Assembly (NCBI GenBank): GCA_002428985.1
Contig: DIYL01000062.1
Location: 248,001-312,000 of the forward strand
DNA length: 64,000 bases
Source: Anaerolineales bacterium UBA6055
GTDB lineage: Bacteria; Chloroflexota; Anaerolineae; Aggregatilineales; Phototrophicaceae
Direction: 5' to 3'
Below are positions 44,556-54,521 of the stretch, piece after piece. The position numbers and the translations under genes were made by a program. The notes beneath the pieces were generated by a model, which had not been told where the DNA came from, made no database searches, and saw only the letters and a program-made list of their open reading frames with translations. Every line of letters begins with the position of its first letter. The first letter of the stretch is position 1.

Positions 44556-44662
44556 AATACTATAACTAGCGTCGCTTATTATTTTGGGTTGTTTATATTA
44601 TATTCTACACACATATAAAAACCCATAAGAAAGTCTATACTTGATTATTATGAGGTGGATAG

Positions 44663-45355
44663 ATGGCAGATTTTACCAAGATTGTAGACGGACTCTATCA
44701 GATTAATGGCAGTGTTAATGTGTTTGTGCTAGATGATGGCGAAAATGGGGTGACAATTATTGATGCTGGTATGCCAAGGTCAGTCAATAAGATTGTTGAT
44801 ACCGTCAAAGCCATTGGTCGCACAGTTGGTGATGTTAAATATATTTTAGTAACTCATGCCGATATAGATCACATTGGAAGCCTTGGGTCATTAGTGAAAG
44901 CGACTAATGCAACGGTGATTGCCGGAGAGAAGTCGAAGCCCTATATTGAGTCACGTCAAGCGCCACCACATCTACCATTTTTTCTCAAACCCATTATGTG
45001 GGTGCTACTTAAAACTATGCTAAGCAGAGTAACAGTTGGGCAAACCGCGACTCATGGGGAGCGTTTACAAATTGCAGACGGCATACGAGCATTATCAATC
45101 CCCGGACATACACCTGGTAATATTGGCTACTTTTGGGAACGTCATAAAGTTCTGTTTGTACCCGATTTATTGTATGTAAACGACAATAAGCTCGGATTGA
45201 TGCCATCTATCATCACATGGAATGTAAAAATAGCGAAGGATAGTGTCAAACAAGTGATGAAGTATAATCCAGACTACATTTGTGTAGGACATGGCAAATT
45301 TATTGATGTAAAGGCAGAGCCAGAACAAGTCAAAAACTTGATGGCAAGCCTTTAA
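44663..45355 (+). CDS. Metallo-beta-lactamase-fold hydrolase
   Basis: The 230-residue protein has VTHADIDHIGSLG (the HxDxDH-type motif 1, about residues 67-79), SIPGHTPGNIGYF (motif with the third His) and CVGHGKFI near the end, plus an Asp in FVPDLLY. These residues form a dinuclear metal site. The family covers glyoxalase II, quorum-quenching lactonases and others, so the substrate is open. The start has GAGGTG upstream. It is divergent from the histidine kinase and followed by a glycosyltransferase 28 bases later. Confidence 0.88.
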   Translation: MADFTKIVDGLYQINGSVNVFVLDDGENGVTIIDAGMPRSVNKIVDTVKAIGRTVGDVKYILVTHADIDHIGSLGSLVKATNATVIAGEKSKPYIESRQAPPHLPFFLKPIMWVLLKTMLSRVTVGQTATHGERLQIADGIRALSIPGHTPGNIGYFWERHKVLFVPDLLYVNDNKLGLMPSIITWNVKIAKDSVKQVMKYNPDYICVGHGKFIDVKAEPEQVKNLMASL

Positions 45356-45383
45356 CTGATCTGCAATAAGGACTTTCTCACGT

Positions 45384-46232
45384 ATGACTGTGTTAGCAAA
45401 TCGTCCCGGTATTAGTGTTATTGTAACGTCGTATGAGCGAATGATAGCCCTTCACGAGAATCTGTCATCTTTACTCAATCAACAGCTGGGTGATATACCA
45501 ATTGAGATTATTGTTGTCAATAATTCGGACAAAATTATGTTGCAGCCATCGAGGTGGACAAAATTGGGGCGTTTATTGCGGCAACACCCAGAAATTAAAC
45601 TAATTAATGCCAGACACAATTGGCGTATTTACTTTCGTTATGGGATTACATATTTTGCATATTACGACACAATTTTATTTTTAGATGATGACATTCATTT
45701 TCTTGACGATAAGATGTTGCTCGACATGTACCAAACACTGATGAGTCTAGGACAATACGATATTGTGTCGTGTTGGAATATGTTATGGGCAGAATGGGAT
45801 GATGATCAAGTTAGTCACGTATCAGCGACATTATTTGATCCACATGTGAATACATTAATTAAAACTGATACAAGTGGGCCCGGCATTAGTATGTTTCACC
45901 GTAATCTCGTATTAGATGCTCGTGCACAAAATCATTTGATTACATGGAATATTCCTGATGCAGGGGATTACGCTTTAGGATTGCTGTCGCACATGTTATG
46001 GGGTGGTACAACTTACGCTATACCTGCTTACCAAAGGGCAACATTCAGTCAAGAATTTCAGCGTAATGCCTTGCATATAAAAGAAAAGAATTTTGTTACG
46101 GATCGACTTCGCTTATTTAAAGAGATGTTGCACAATGGCTACACGCCTGTGATTGAGCGAAAAAACTTATCTGAAGATTCACCGGAAATGCAATTAATCA
46201 AACGCATGGACCTTAAGTCTAATCCGTGGTGA
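45384..46232 (+). CDS. Family 2-like (GT-A) glycosyltransferase
   Basis: The 282-residue protein begins ISVIVTSYERMIALHENLSS, the nucleotide-sugar binding strand and helix of GT-A enzymes. It has the divalent-metal DxD in ILFLDDDIHFLDD near residue 100 and GPGISMFHRNLVLDA where the acceptor pocket is expected. No membrane helix is present, so it works in the cytoplasm on a glycan or lipid precursor. The ribosome site (AAGGA) is distant, 10 bases. No other polysaccharide genes are nearby. Confidence 0.75.
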   Translation: MTVLANRPGISVIVTSYERMIALHENLSSLLNQQLGDIPIEIIVVNNSDKIMLQPSRWTKLGRLLRQHPEIKLINARHNWRIYFRYGITYFAYYDTILFLDDDIHFLDDKMLLDMYQTLMSLGQYDIVSCWNMLWAEWDDDQVSHVSATLFDPHVNTLIKTDTSGPGISMFHRNLVLDARAQNHLITWNIPDAGDYALGLLSHMLWGGTTYAIPAYQRATFSQEFQRNALHIKEKNFVTDRLRLFKEMLHNGYTPVIERKNLSEDSPEMQLIKRMDLKSNPW

Positions 46233-46346
46233 GGCAGAACCAAACCTTAAATTTTTTGATAAATGTCTATTTACTATATACTCCGACTCGATTTGTGTTG
46301 TTTAATAAAAACGGATAAATGAGGTCGAAATTAAGGTAACACATTG

Positions 46347-49300
46347 ATGGAAAAAGAAATACATGGTTATCGATTGACTGAACGAATTGGCAAAGGTGGT
46401 TTTGGTGAAGTCTGGCTAGCATACCAAAAAACAGTCGGTCGTGAAGTCGCTATTAAAGTTATTATGCCTAAATATGCCAACCAACCGGAGTTCATTCGTA
46501 AATTCGAGATGGAAGCTCGGATGGTTGCACGACTTGAACACCCATTTATTACCCCGTTATTCGATTACTGGCGTGAACCACAGGGCGCGTATCTTGTGAT
46601 GCGTCTATTTCGTGGTGGTACGCTCAAGCAAGAGATGGAACAAGGTCCTCTCCCATTTAATCGTGTAGCCGAAATCCTCGAGAACATATGTAGTGGTTTA
46701 TGGACAGCGCATCGTAATCGTGTCGCGCATCGCGATATTAAACCAGCGAACATCTTGATAGATGACGAAAGTCGTGCATATCTCAGTGATTTTGGTCTTG
46801 CAATCGAAGTTGGCGACGATCATTTCGAGAGCCTTGTTGGGACATGGCTTTATATGCCACCAGAACGGATTCAAAATCAAGAGCAGACGCATACTGTTGA
46901 TATATATAGTCTCGGCATCATGACATATCAGATGGTCACAGGGGAGTATCCATTTGATCGATCAACTATGAAACGATTGGCACAAGCACATATTTCACAG
47001 TTTATGCCGCCTATACAAAGATATCGAGAAGATGCTCCAGAAGCCCTCGATACAATACTCCAACGTGCCACTGCTAAAGACCCTCTCGATCGTTATGAAG
47101 ATATTCGCCTGTTTGCCCAGAGATTTCGAGATATCATCCAGCCGTCTGGTACAAAAATCGACCAGACTGTGATTTTGCCTAAGTATGAAGAAATAACCAA
47201 TCCATATCTTGGTTTACGGCCTTTTTCCGAAGCAGATAGCATGCACTTCTTCGGGCGTCATACATTAGTAAATAGGCTGTTAGACCGACTTCTGGATGAT
47301 GTCGCTCTAAGTAATTTCCTCGCCTTAGTTGGTCCCAGTGGTAGTGGTAAATCGAGTGCAATTTATGCAGGATTATTGCCACAACTAAGATCTGGCGTTT
47401 TGACTGGCTCGGATACATGGTATGTAACATCTATGATACCGGGGTCACAACCGTTCCAAAACTTGGTTTTAGCATTACGCGGTATTGCCGTTAATTCGGT
47501 TGACGATATAACTAGCGAACTCGTTGAAAATGCACATATGTTAACCGAGATCATACCGCGTTTGTTGGATAACCCTGATACACCCTTACTCTTATTCATT
47601 GACCAATTTGAAGAGGTTTTTACACAGATCGAAGATGAGTCTGTTCGTCAACGCTTCCTAGACTTGATCAGCGCCACAATTACGGCAAACGACAATAATA
47701 TTCGTATTATTATCACGATTCGTGCAGACTTCTACGATAAACCTCTTCGTTATGAAGCATTTGGCAAACTCATGCAAGATCGCACCGAAGTCATTTTGCC
47801 ATTAGACACAATAGAATTAGAGCGAGCGATTGCTGGACCAGCTGAAAATGTTGGGTTAAGTGTAGAACCCGAACTTATTGCAGAAATGATTAGCGATGTA
47901 AAGTCAGAACCCGGTGCATTGCCCTTATTGCAATATACATTGATGGCACTATTTGAAGAATCACGGGGTAGTCAAACCTTAACGCTAGATACATACCGTC
48001 AGAGTCATGGCATTCGCGGTGCATTGGCTCGGCGAGCAGACGAAGTCTATCTAGGATTATCGAACGACAATCAACGTATTGCTGAGCAAGTTTTCCTACG
48101 ACTGGTTACATTAGGGGAAGGTACAGAAGACACCCGACGACGCACCCGTTATTCCGAATTAATGGCAGTTTCTGAAAATACTGATGATGTCGTCAATGTC
48201 CTAAATCTATTTGATGAACAACGTTTATTGACATTTGACCGCGATCCATTCACTCGGGAACCAACTGTTGAAGTCGCCCATGAAGCTTTAATCCGTGAGT
48301 GGCAAAGATTTCAATTGTGGTTAGATAACAGTCGGGACGATTTACGATTACAACGGATGATCGCATCCGAAGTTGCCGATTGGAAAGACAATCAACAAGA
48401 TTCTAGTTATTTGCTGCGTGGTAACCGACTCGCACAATTTGAGGATTGGGCAAGCTCGACAAATGTAGTGATTACAACAGAAGAATTAGACTATATTCAG
48501 GAAAGTATCAAAGAACGACAACACGAAGAAGAAGTTCTATTAGAACGCCAACAAACAGAGCTAGAGCTTGCGCGTCGTGTAAGCCAACGTCAACGCGTGA
48601 TACTTGTCTTATTACTTGTTGTGGCAATTGGCGGTAGTTTATTGATGCTCGGCATTATTCGTCAGCGTGATACAGCTGTACAAGCAGTGGCGTTATCAGA
48701 GAGTAGTTTACAATCCGCATATAGTGCAGCCCTAGCGACTACGGCACGACAAGCATTAGGTGTAGGCGATTATAGTCTTGCATTATCATTCGCTTTTGAA
48801 GCTGTCGAGACTGATGAGAATTCAAATGTTGCCCTAGATGCCTTAATAGAAATTGCCTATGGTGCCGGGATCACAAAGATTATTAATCCGATTCGTGATG
48901 GAATGATGACTGACATCGTCATGTCTTTAGATGGCAGTTTAGTTGCTGGTATACAAAACAATGTGACATATGATGAATTATTCACGCGATACCTGCCACA
49001 AGATCAACGCCAGCGCGCTATGTCTCGGATTTTACCTAAGCCCGCTGATTTCTCGACAATGGACTACACACAGTTTCCTCCGCCTCGCATTGATTTATAT
49101 GATACAGAAACAGGTGAATACATCATCACCTTAGAAGGACATACTGCACCAATTACATCATTTGGGTTTGTTCCACCAGATGATACAACTATACCACCAT
49201 CACAATTGTATTCTGCATCTGTGCTTGGTGAAGTTTTTATCTGGGACATTACTAGTGGTGAAATTATTCGTCAGTTTAATGAATTGCCACATGGGCATAA

Positions 49301-51035
49301 TCGTTTGTCTATTACGGATGATGGTCGTTATTTGTTCGCCTCCACTGGATCATATACCGATTATGCAGATGAAATGCAATTGGTTTTGATTGATGTACAA
49401 ACAGGTGAGCGTATCGGTGAATATCCTCTACTAAACGAGCAATTGTGGGACAGCACGATTAGCCCTGATGGTAGTTTTGTCTTATCCGCTTACTTAGATG
49501 CACTGCATGTCGTATGGGATATTGAGACAGGCGATATATTGATTGAGACCCTTCTCGAAAACAGCATAGAACGCCCTTTATACAAAATAGATATTGGTCT
49601 TGATCCAGAACGTGCACTTACAAGTATGGGTAGTGGTGAAATATACCTATGGGAGATCGAGATAGAAGATGAAGCTGATTATGAATTAGAAGCCGAAGAA
49701 ATCACACTCTCATTAGGTCGAGTCGAGGATATTAGTATTGCTGGCGATGGATCACGTATGTTGATATTACAATCAGGGGGTACATTTGCGGATTGGGACA
49801 TCGAAAATGAAACTTTGATTGAATTTATCGAAGAACGGGGTATCGAGTTTATATCCGTCGATTTGGATGAAACCGGAAACATAGCGGCAATCGGGCGAGA
49901 AGATGGATCGATACTCATCTGGGATTTGACCAATCAACCACCGACATTAGTACAAGGTTTCAATATTTTTGATCCTAATGCCACTGCGACATTTCTGACA
50001 AGTGATGCGTTAGAATCTATGCAGTTATTGGTCTTCAACAATTATATTGAAAATAATCAAGAACCGTTGTCAACACTCTCTATCGTGGATGTCAGCACCT
50101 ATGAAATTGTCCGTGAATGGGAAACACCACATCAATATAAACCAGAATTTGTCATAGTAGATGACACAGGTCAATTTGCACTCACCGCTGATAGACTTGA
50201 ACAAACTACAATGCCAGATCCCAATGCATCACCAAAACTGATTTGGTGGGATTTGTCTACGGAAGAGCCTTTAATAATTATTGAGCCAAGCTTTCCTATT
50301 TTTGATGCAGAGCTTGTGCTAATTACAGATGATGACCCGCGCGCAATAACAGGTGGACCGGATGGTGTATATATGTGGAATTTAGCTACCGGTCAACAAG
50401 AGCGCATATTGTCTATAGATACTGAAGCGGAAATCCATCAGGTAGCTATAACACCCGACAGACAATATGTATTTGGGACAACAACTGATGGGCAACTCAT
50501 TCAGTGGGAGTTTGATAATGGAGACGTTTTTAACACGTTTGATACAGTTAGCCCATCCAGAATGCTAGGTGTCTATCCTCCTAATAATTGGGTGGTAGCG
50601 TCACATGATCAAAATGCTGTTGCTATCAGAGATTATGTATCAGGCGAGTTGATTAACGAATTAGATGCACATGAAGGCGATATACTCTCAGTAGATTTTT
50701 CATCTGCATACGATTTCAACTTCCCAATCATGATAACAACAGGAGATAACGGTGAAGCCATATATTGGGACACAGATGGTTTCCAAGCGTTTGGATCAGA
50801 GTTGTTTCTGGGACGAGTTGAGAAGGTCGAAGTCGCATCTAATCCCCAGTTTCATTTGCTTGTTTCATCAGATGGTTGGATAGAAATTTCTGATGTTGAA
50901 TCACTATCACTTGAAGAGATCAGACTTTTTATAGAAGAGAATCGCATTGTCAACCCGATTAGCATACAAGACTGCATTCTGTTTAATGTAGGTGATTTAT
51001 GCACAGACATAGACTTAGATGAAGGTAACTCGTAG
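46347..51035 (+). CDS. Ser/Thr protein kinase fused to nSTAND1 NTPase, one TM helix and WD40 repeats
   Basis: The 1562-residue protein starts at ATG 46347 (a TTG three bases earlier is the alternative). Residues 8-265 are an active-looking Hanks kinase: GKGGFG at 15-20, K37, HRD at 128-130 and DFG at 148-150. A conserved joint NPYLGLRPFSEADS leads to the nSTAND1 ATPase: Walker A GPSGSGKSS at 329-337 and Walker B LLLFIDQFEE at 414-423, with a winged-helix region to about 700. A coiled coil (715-750) and a single helix at about 751-771 follow. From about 850 to the end, WD40-type blades repeat with WDI/WDL endings. The domain order predicts an intracellular kinase and NTPase with the WD40 propeller across the membrane. 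Confidence 0.93.
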   Translation: MEKEIHGYRLTERIGKGGFGEVWLAYQKTVGREVAIKVIMPKYANQPEFIRKFEMEARMVARLEHPFITPLFDYWREPQGAYLVMRLFRGGTLKQEMEQGPLPFNRVAEILENICSGLWTAHRNRVAHRDIKPANILIDDESRAYLSDFGLAIEVGDDHFESLVGTWLYMPPERIQNQEQTHTVDIYSLGIMTYQMVTGEYPFDRSTMKRLAQAHISQFMPPIQRYREDAPEALDTILQRATAKDPLDRYEDIRLFAQRFRDIIQPSGTKIDQTVILPKYEEITNPYLGLRPFSEADSMHFFGRHTLVNRLLDRLLDDVALSNFLALVGPSGSGKSSAIYAGLLPQLRSGVLTGSDTWYVTSMIPGSQPFQNLVLALRGIAVNSVDDITSELVENAHMLTEIIPRLLDNPDTPLLLFIDQFEEVFTQIEDESVRQRFLDLISATITANDNNIRIIITIRADFYDKPLRYEAFGKLMQDRTEVILPLDTIELERAIAGPAENVGLSVEPELIAEMISDVKSEPGALPLLQYTLMALFEESRGSQTLTLDTYRQSHGIRGALARRADEVYLGLSNDNQRIAEQVFLRLVTLGEGTEDTRRRTRYSELMAVSENTDDVVNVLNLFDEQRLLTFDRDPFTREPTVEVAHEALIREWQRFQLWLDNSRDDLRLQRMIASEVADWKDNQQDSSYLLRGNRLAQFEDWASSTNVVITTEELDYIQESIKERQHEEEVLLERQQTELELARRVSQRQRVILVLLLVVAIGGSLLMLGIIRQRDTAVQAVALSESSLQSAYSAALATTARQALGVGDYSLALSFAFEAVETDENSNVALDALIEIAYGAGITKIINPIRDGMMTDIVMSLDGSLVAGIQNNVTYDELFTRYLPQDQRQRAMSRILPKPADFSTMDYTQFPPPRIDLYDTETGEYIITLEGHTAPITSFGFVPPDDTTIPPSQLYSASVLGEVFIWDITSGEIIRQFNELPHGHNRLSITDDGRYLFASTGSYTDYADEMQLVLIDVQTGERIGEYPLLNEQLWDSTISPDGSFVLSAYLDALHVVWDIETGDILIETLLENSIERPLYKIDIGLDPERALTSMGSGEIYLWEIEIEDEADYELEAEEITLSLGRVEDISIAGDGSRMLILQSGGTFADWDIENETLIEFIEERGIEFISVDLDETGNIAAIGREDGSILIWDLTNQPPTLVQGFNIFDPNATATFLTSDALESMQLLVFNNYIENNQEPLSTLSIVDVSTYEIVREWETPHQYKPEFVIVDDTGQFALTADRLEQTTMPDPNASPKLIWWDLSTEEPLIIIEPSFPIFDAELVLITDDDPRAITGGPDGVYMWNLATGQQERILSIDTEAEIHQVAITPDRQYVFGTTTDGQLIQWEFDNGDVFNTFDTVSPSRMLGVYPPNNWVVASHDQNAVAIRDYVSGELINELDAHEGDILSVDFSSAYDFNFPIMITTGDNGEAIYWDTDGFQAFGSELFLGRVEKVEVASNPQFHLLVSSDGWIEISDVESLSLEEIRLFIEENRIVNPISIQDCILFNVGDLCTDIDLDEGNS

Positions 51036-51044
51036 AAGCAATGG

Positions 51045-51082
51045 GATACGGAATAGGTCAAAATGTCCACCTATTCCGTATC
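51045..51082. terminator. Strong bidirectional terminator
   Basis: A perfect 13-bp stem, GATACGGAATAGG (51045-51057) with CCTATTCCGTATC (51070-51082), and a 12-base loop lie between the converging ends of the giant kinase and the MATE gene. Confidence 0.85.
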
Positions 51083-51085
51083 GCT

Positions 51086-52450
51086 TTAAGGTTGTGGGGC
51101 AAGTTTTGCCTTAGGTCGGGGCATCAATTTATAGACGACATACCATGCGAATAATCCTGACCCAACATTAATCCATACAATCGTCCACCAGATACTCTCC
51201 AAATTTGTACCTAACATATTAATCAACACATGCAGAACAATTGCTGGTATAACGATCATACGCGTGATACTAATTACCATTGGTAAAATTGGGCGTTTGA
51301 CACCACGTAACGCCGCCAGTCCTACGAATCCGAGTGGTTTTGCTAATAATCCAACTGCGCTAATGCGAATATAAACAATCCCAATTGCAATCAATTCGAG
51401 TTCATCTGTAAAGATACGCATGAGTGGCTCTGCAAGAACGAACACGATTACCCCACTCACCACCATCATGATCATGCCATAGCCTAATGCAGTATTAAAT
51501 GCAGACCACATGCGATCATACAAACGCGCCCCATTATTCTGTGAGATAAGCGTAATCGTTGCTACGTCCAACCCAACTAGAGGAATCCAGATAATACTAT
51601 CTAAACGGAATGCAATCCCATACGCCGCAACTGCATCTGTCCCGAATTGGCTGACAAAATACGTAACAATAAAACTACCTACAGATACCGTGCTAAGATC
51701 GAGCGCAGGTGGCAGACCCTGCTGAACAATCTCAATGATTTTGCGCTGATTTGGAATAAGTAAGTGCAAATCAAAACCTTGCATCAAATTTGAACGCAAA
51801 GAAATAATACAGAGGTAAATCATACCGATGAATTGCACAAGTGCAGTCGCAACCCCAACACCAGCAATACCCATCGCAGGTACACCAAATCCACCATAAA
51901 TAAACCACGGATTTAAAATAAGATTCAGCAAAAAGCCGAGTATGAGAAAGTTACGAAATGGCTTTGTGTTACCCTGTGACGACAACGTCGCATTGAACAT
52001 AAACACCAGATTGAAGCATACTGCAGCTATGAAAATAGGAGTAATATAGCTCATATTCATCGCCAGTGTTGCGTCAGTTGCACCTAGAATAATAAAGAGC
52101 GTCGGGGAGATAGCAATCCCTACAATACTCACGATAATCCCCAAGATGACTGTCAGCATCAAACCTTGTCCGGCAAAGTGCAACCCGTCATCGTGTTCTT
52201 CTGCACCAAGAGCATTACCAATCAATGCCGATGTCCCAGTTGCGAGGCCAGACCCCAAACCGATGATAATAAAGAAAATTGGAAACGAGAGAGCCAGAGC
52301 AGCAAGTGCTTCTTTAGAAATTGTGCCAGCATAAAATGTATCAACAATTTGAAAGAGATTATTAAATAGTACACCAATCGTAACTGGTACGCCGATTTGT
52401 CGTATAAGCTTTGGAATAGGGGCAGATGTTAATGGATTTTTTGATTTCAC
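51086..52450 (-). CDS. MATE family multidrug/metabolite exporter
   Basis: The 454-residue membrane protein has about 12 hydrophobic helices in two similar halves. Family landmarks are PIPKLIRQIGVPVTIGVLFN at the N-terminus, TFYAGTISKEALAALALSFP after helix 1 and GLATGTSALIGNALGA in the first half, and AVAAYGIAFRLDSIIWIPL in the second. It exports organic cations or drugs in exchange for H+ or Na+. It stands alone with its own spacer on both sides. Confidence 0.94.
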   Translation of the reverse strand: MKSKNPLTSAPIPKLIRQIGVPVTIGVLFNNLFQIVDTFYAGTISKEALAALALSFPIFFIIIGLGSGLATGTSALIGNALGAEEHDDGLHFAGQGLMLTVILGIIVSIVGIAISPTLFIILGATDATLAMNMSYITPIFIAAVCFNLVFMFNATLSSQGNTKPFRNFLILGFLLNLILNPWFIYGGFGVPAMGIAGVGVATALVQFIGMIYLCIISLRSNLMQGFDLHLLIPNQRKIIEIVQQGLPPALDLSTVSVGSFIVTYFVSQFGTDAVAAYGIAFRLDSIIWIPLVGLDVATITLISQNNGARLYDRMWSAFNTALGYGMIMMVVSGVIVFVLAEPLMRIFTDELELIAIGIVYIRISAVGLLAKPLGFVGLAALRGVKRPILPMVISITRMIVIPAIVLHVLINMLGTNLESIWWTIVWINVGSGLFAWYVVYKLMPRPKAKLAPQP

Positions 52451-52548
52451 AAATAAAGATCACTTTCATAGTACACGACATTATCTGTGAGTATACCTAT
52501 TACTGAAATTGTTTGCACTATTCTGATGCAAGAGCTCATAAATGATGG

Positions 52549-52580
52549 ATAAGGATAGAGCCGTGTTACTCTATCCTTAT
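52549..52580. terminator. Terminator after the GIY-YIG-like gene
   Basis: A perfect 12-bp stem, ATAAGGATAGAG (52549-52560) with CTCTATCCTTAT (52569-52580), and an 8-base loop lie seven bases past the stop at 52587. Confidence 0.8.
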
Positions 52581-52586
52581 GTGAGG

Positions 52587-53144
52587 TTAGGTAGTTCGAT
52601 TAGCTAACGGTCTATCTCCATAAATTTCTCTGAATTCACGGATTAATTGTTGCTCTTTCAATTTGGGATCGATACCCTCAGCAACAGGTTTCCAGCATAC
52701 GACCAGATCGTCGTAATCATCAAATTGCCAAATAGCGCGTCCACCATTATGACTTGATTGCTTCTTACCTGTCCTCTTCATAGCGTCCATGTATTGACGG
52801 AGGCGACGATGGAGTGACGAATTTGACAGCTTTCCACCACGTACTCCACCTGCTTGCCCAAGGTATACAACAACAGACTCCTTAACCTTGTCCCACTTAC
52901 TTTCCAATTCCGCTACCGAAAAGGAATGGTTATGGATGTTCTTTACACCACTCGGATTTTCCACAAGAAATCTTGGTTTTTTGCCATTCAGACGCAAAAT
53001 TAAATATAGTCCTCGAATTGGTTTTTTGTGTTCGGTTTTGTGTGGGATTTGCTTGAGCAACTTACGATTATCAAGAATATCACCAACACGCAGAAATCCG
53101 ACATATTCTTCTTTTTTGATGTCATCCAGGGTATTGAACTGCAT
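52587..53144 (-). CDS. Possible GIY-YIG-like nuclease
   Basis: The 185-residue protein starts with GGAG seven bases upstream, three bases past the haloperoxidase-like stop, so they may share an mRNA. The centre reads VVVYLGQAGGVRGGKLSNSS, LHRRLRQYM, SHNGGRAIWQF and DLVVCWKPV, then EQQLIREFREIYGDRPLANR. The order Y-x-G, R-x-R, H-x-GGR, acidic residue and N-terminally capped last helix resembles GIY-YIG endonucleases, where Tyr, Arg and Glu are catalytic. The first GIY tyrosine is present but the pattern is divergent. The link to a secreted haloperoxidase is unexplained. Confidence 0.5.
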   Translation of the reverse strand: MQFNTLDDIKKEEYVGFLRVGDILDNRKLLKQIPHKTEHKKPIRGLYLILRLNGKKPRFLVENPSGVKNIHNHSFSVAELESKWDKVKESVVVYLGQAGGVRGGKLSNSSLHRRLRQYMDAMKRTGKKQSSHNGGRAIWQFDDYDDLVVCWKPVAEGIDPKLKEQQLIREFREIYGDRPLANRTT

Positions 53145-53147
53145 TAA

Positions 53148-54497
53148 TCACTCCAAGTTAATCTCACTTTGCGAGATTGAACGAAGCCGAACATTATTCA
53201 ACACTTGCTCACCGACACATTCACCCTGACGAACACCTAACTCAATGGCTGCACGGTAGTGGATGCCACCGTATAATCGTGAAAAAGCCGCTTCGTTTGC
53301 AGCATGTTCAAAAGAGAAGAATTCACGCTGAAGGTTTTCGTGCCCATTGATAATTGGTGTTCGATCAGTAAATGCAACTTGCCCGAACATAATCGTCAAA
53401 ATTTCTGCGGCTGCACCCGATGCCACCGAGTGACCGGACGGATATTCTGGGAATGGTGGTGACTGGATATAAGGTGCCCAATTGCGGCGTTGGTAGCGAT
53501 TAATATAGGTGACAGGGCGGAGTAGGTTAACTGAGTATTTAGTATCCCAAGCAGAAATAAATGCATCTGCTAGCCCCATACTGAGCAAGGTATACATCTC
53601 GATTGTACGTCCTAAAGACAGATCAGATGCTTCCGCAAATTGCATCCCAATCAAAATCCAATGACCAGATGGTAAACCCGTATCACCCGGTGAATCCACC
53701 CAAAAACGCGCGATCTCACGTTGTTCATCGGTTAGATTATCCGATGTGTCCAAGACTTCCTGTGCTTGTGCATAAAATGTCGAACTTGGGTCGGAACTAA
53801 AATCGAGGCGAATAGGTTCATCACATTGTTCTGCAAACGCGAGACCAAATGGACGAAGATCCCCCCAGAAGGGCTCTAGTGCTGGCTCGCCCTCAGTAGT
53901 CACTTCCCACATGAAATCTTCACCCTCTGGCATGACATATTCTAGCTTACGCGTTGGACCGTAATTATCGGTAGCAATCCATTCCAGCAACATTTCGCCA
54001 ATTTCGTCACCCAGTTCAAGTGAACGTTCAACCACGTCTTCACTCGATTCTTCCAGACGAACTTCTGTCTGACGAGCACGCATCTCATCGATAAGAGTAA
54101 ATGTTGTTTCATCCGGTGCGTTAGCCTCTTCCATCAATCCTGTGATGACGGTTGCAATTGAGGCATTAGCAATTGCTGGGTAATCGTAAACAAGGTCTTC
54201 TTCAGGGAAGGGGAGGAGCGGTAACCCAACCATCTGACCACCAATAGAGAAATTTTCCGACATCCCATTAACCAAGCCTTCGTACATCGCAATACTAGAG
54301 TATGCATAAATGCGTGATGCACCCGGTGCATTTATATTGTTATCGCGAACTAACTCGTAAACTTGTAGCATCCACTCATTGGCAAAGGTTGAATCATATT
54401 CCCAGACAGAGACAGATTCGTCTTGTGCGAAACCAAGTGGTGTGACAATTAAGATAAACAACAAACTCAATACAATTAGTGTCCTTGAAAAATTCAT
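53148..54497 (-). CDS. Secreted vanadium-dependent haloperoxidase/PAP2-related protein
   Basis: The 449-residue protein begins with a signal peptide (about 25 residues, LIVLSLLFILIVTPLGFA). The vanadate/phosphate pocket is recognisable: KYSVNLLRP (Lys and Arg), PEYPSGHS (motif 2 with the proposed acid-base His) and SRLYGGIHYRAA (Arg and axial His). It belongs to the vanadium chloroperoxidase superfamily, where bacterial members either halogenate organics or act as phosphatases. The activity cannot be told from sequence alone. Two further secreted-protein genes flank this area, so the product acts outside the membrane. Confidence 0.85.
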   Translation of the reverse strand: MNFSRTLIVLSLLFILIVTPLGFAQDESVSVWEYDSTFANEWMLQVYELVRDNNINAPGASRIYAYSSIAMYEGLVNGMSENFSIGGQMVGLPLLPFPEEDLVYDYPAIANASIATVITGLMEEANAPDETTFTLIDEMRARQTEVRLEESSEDVVERSLELGDEIGEMLLEWIATDNYGPTRKLEYVMPEGEDFMWEVTTEGEPALEPFWGDLRPFGLAFAEQCDEPIRLDFSSDPSSTFYAQAQEVLDTSDNLTDEQREIARFWVDSPGDTGLPSGHWILIGMQFAEASDLSLGRTIEMYTLLSMGLADAFISAWDTKYSVNLLRPVTYINRYQRRNWAPYIQSPPFPEYPSGHSVASGAAAEILTIMFGQVAFTDRTPIINGHENLQREFFSFEHAANEAAFSRLYGGIHYRAAIELGVRQGECVGEQVLNNVRLRSISQSEINLE

Positions 54498-54521
54498 CGT
54501 ATTCCTCTTATGTATATGTTG

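Noticed and set aside
46262..46282. Promoter for the giant kinase gene (TTGATA ... TATACT)
   Set aside because: The spacing is only about 15 bases, so the match is too weak to list as a feature.
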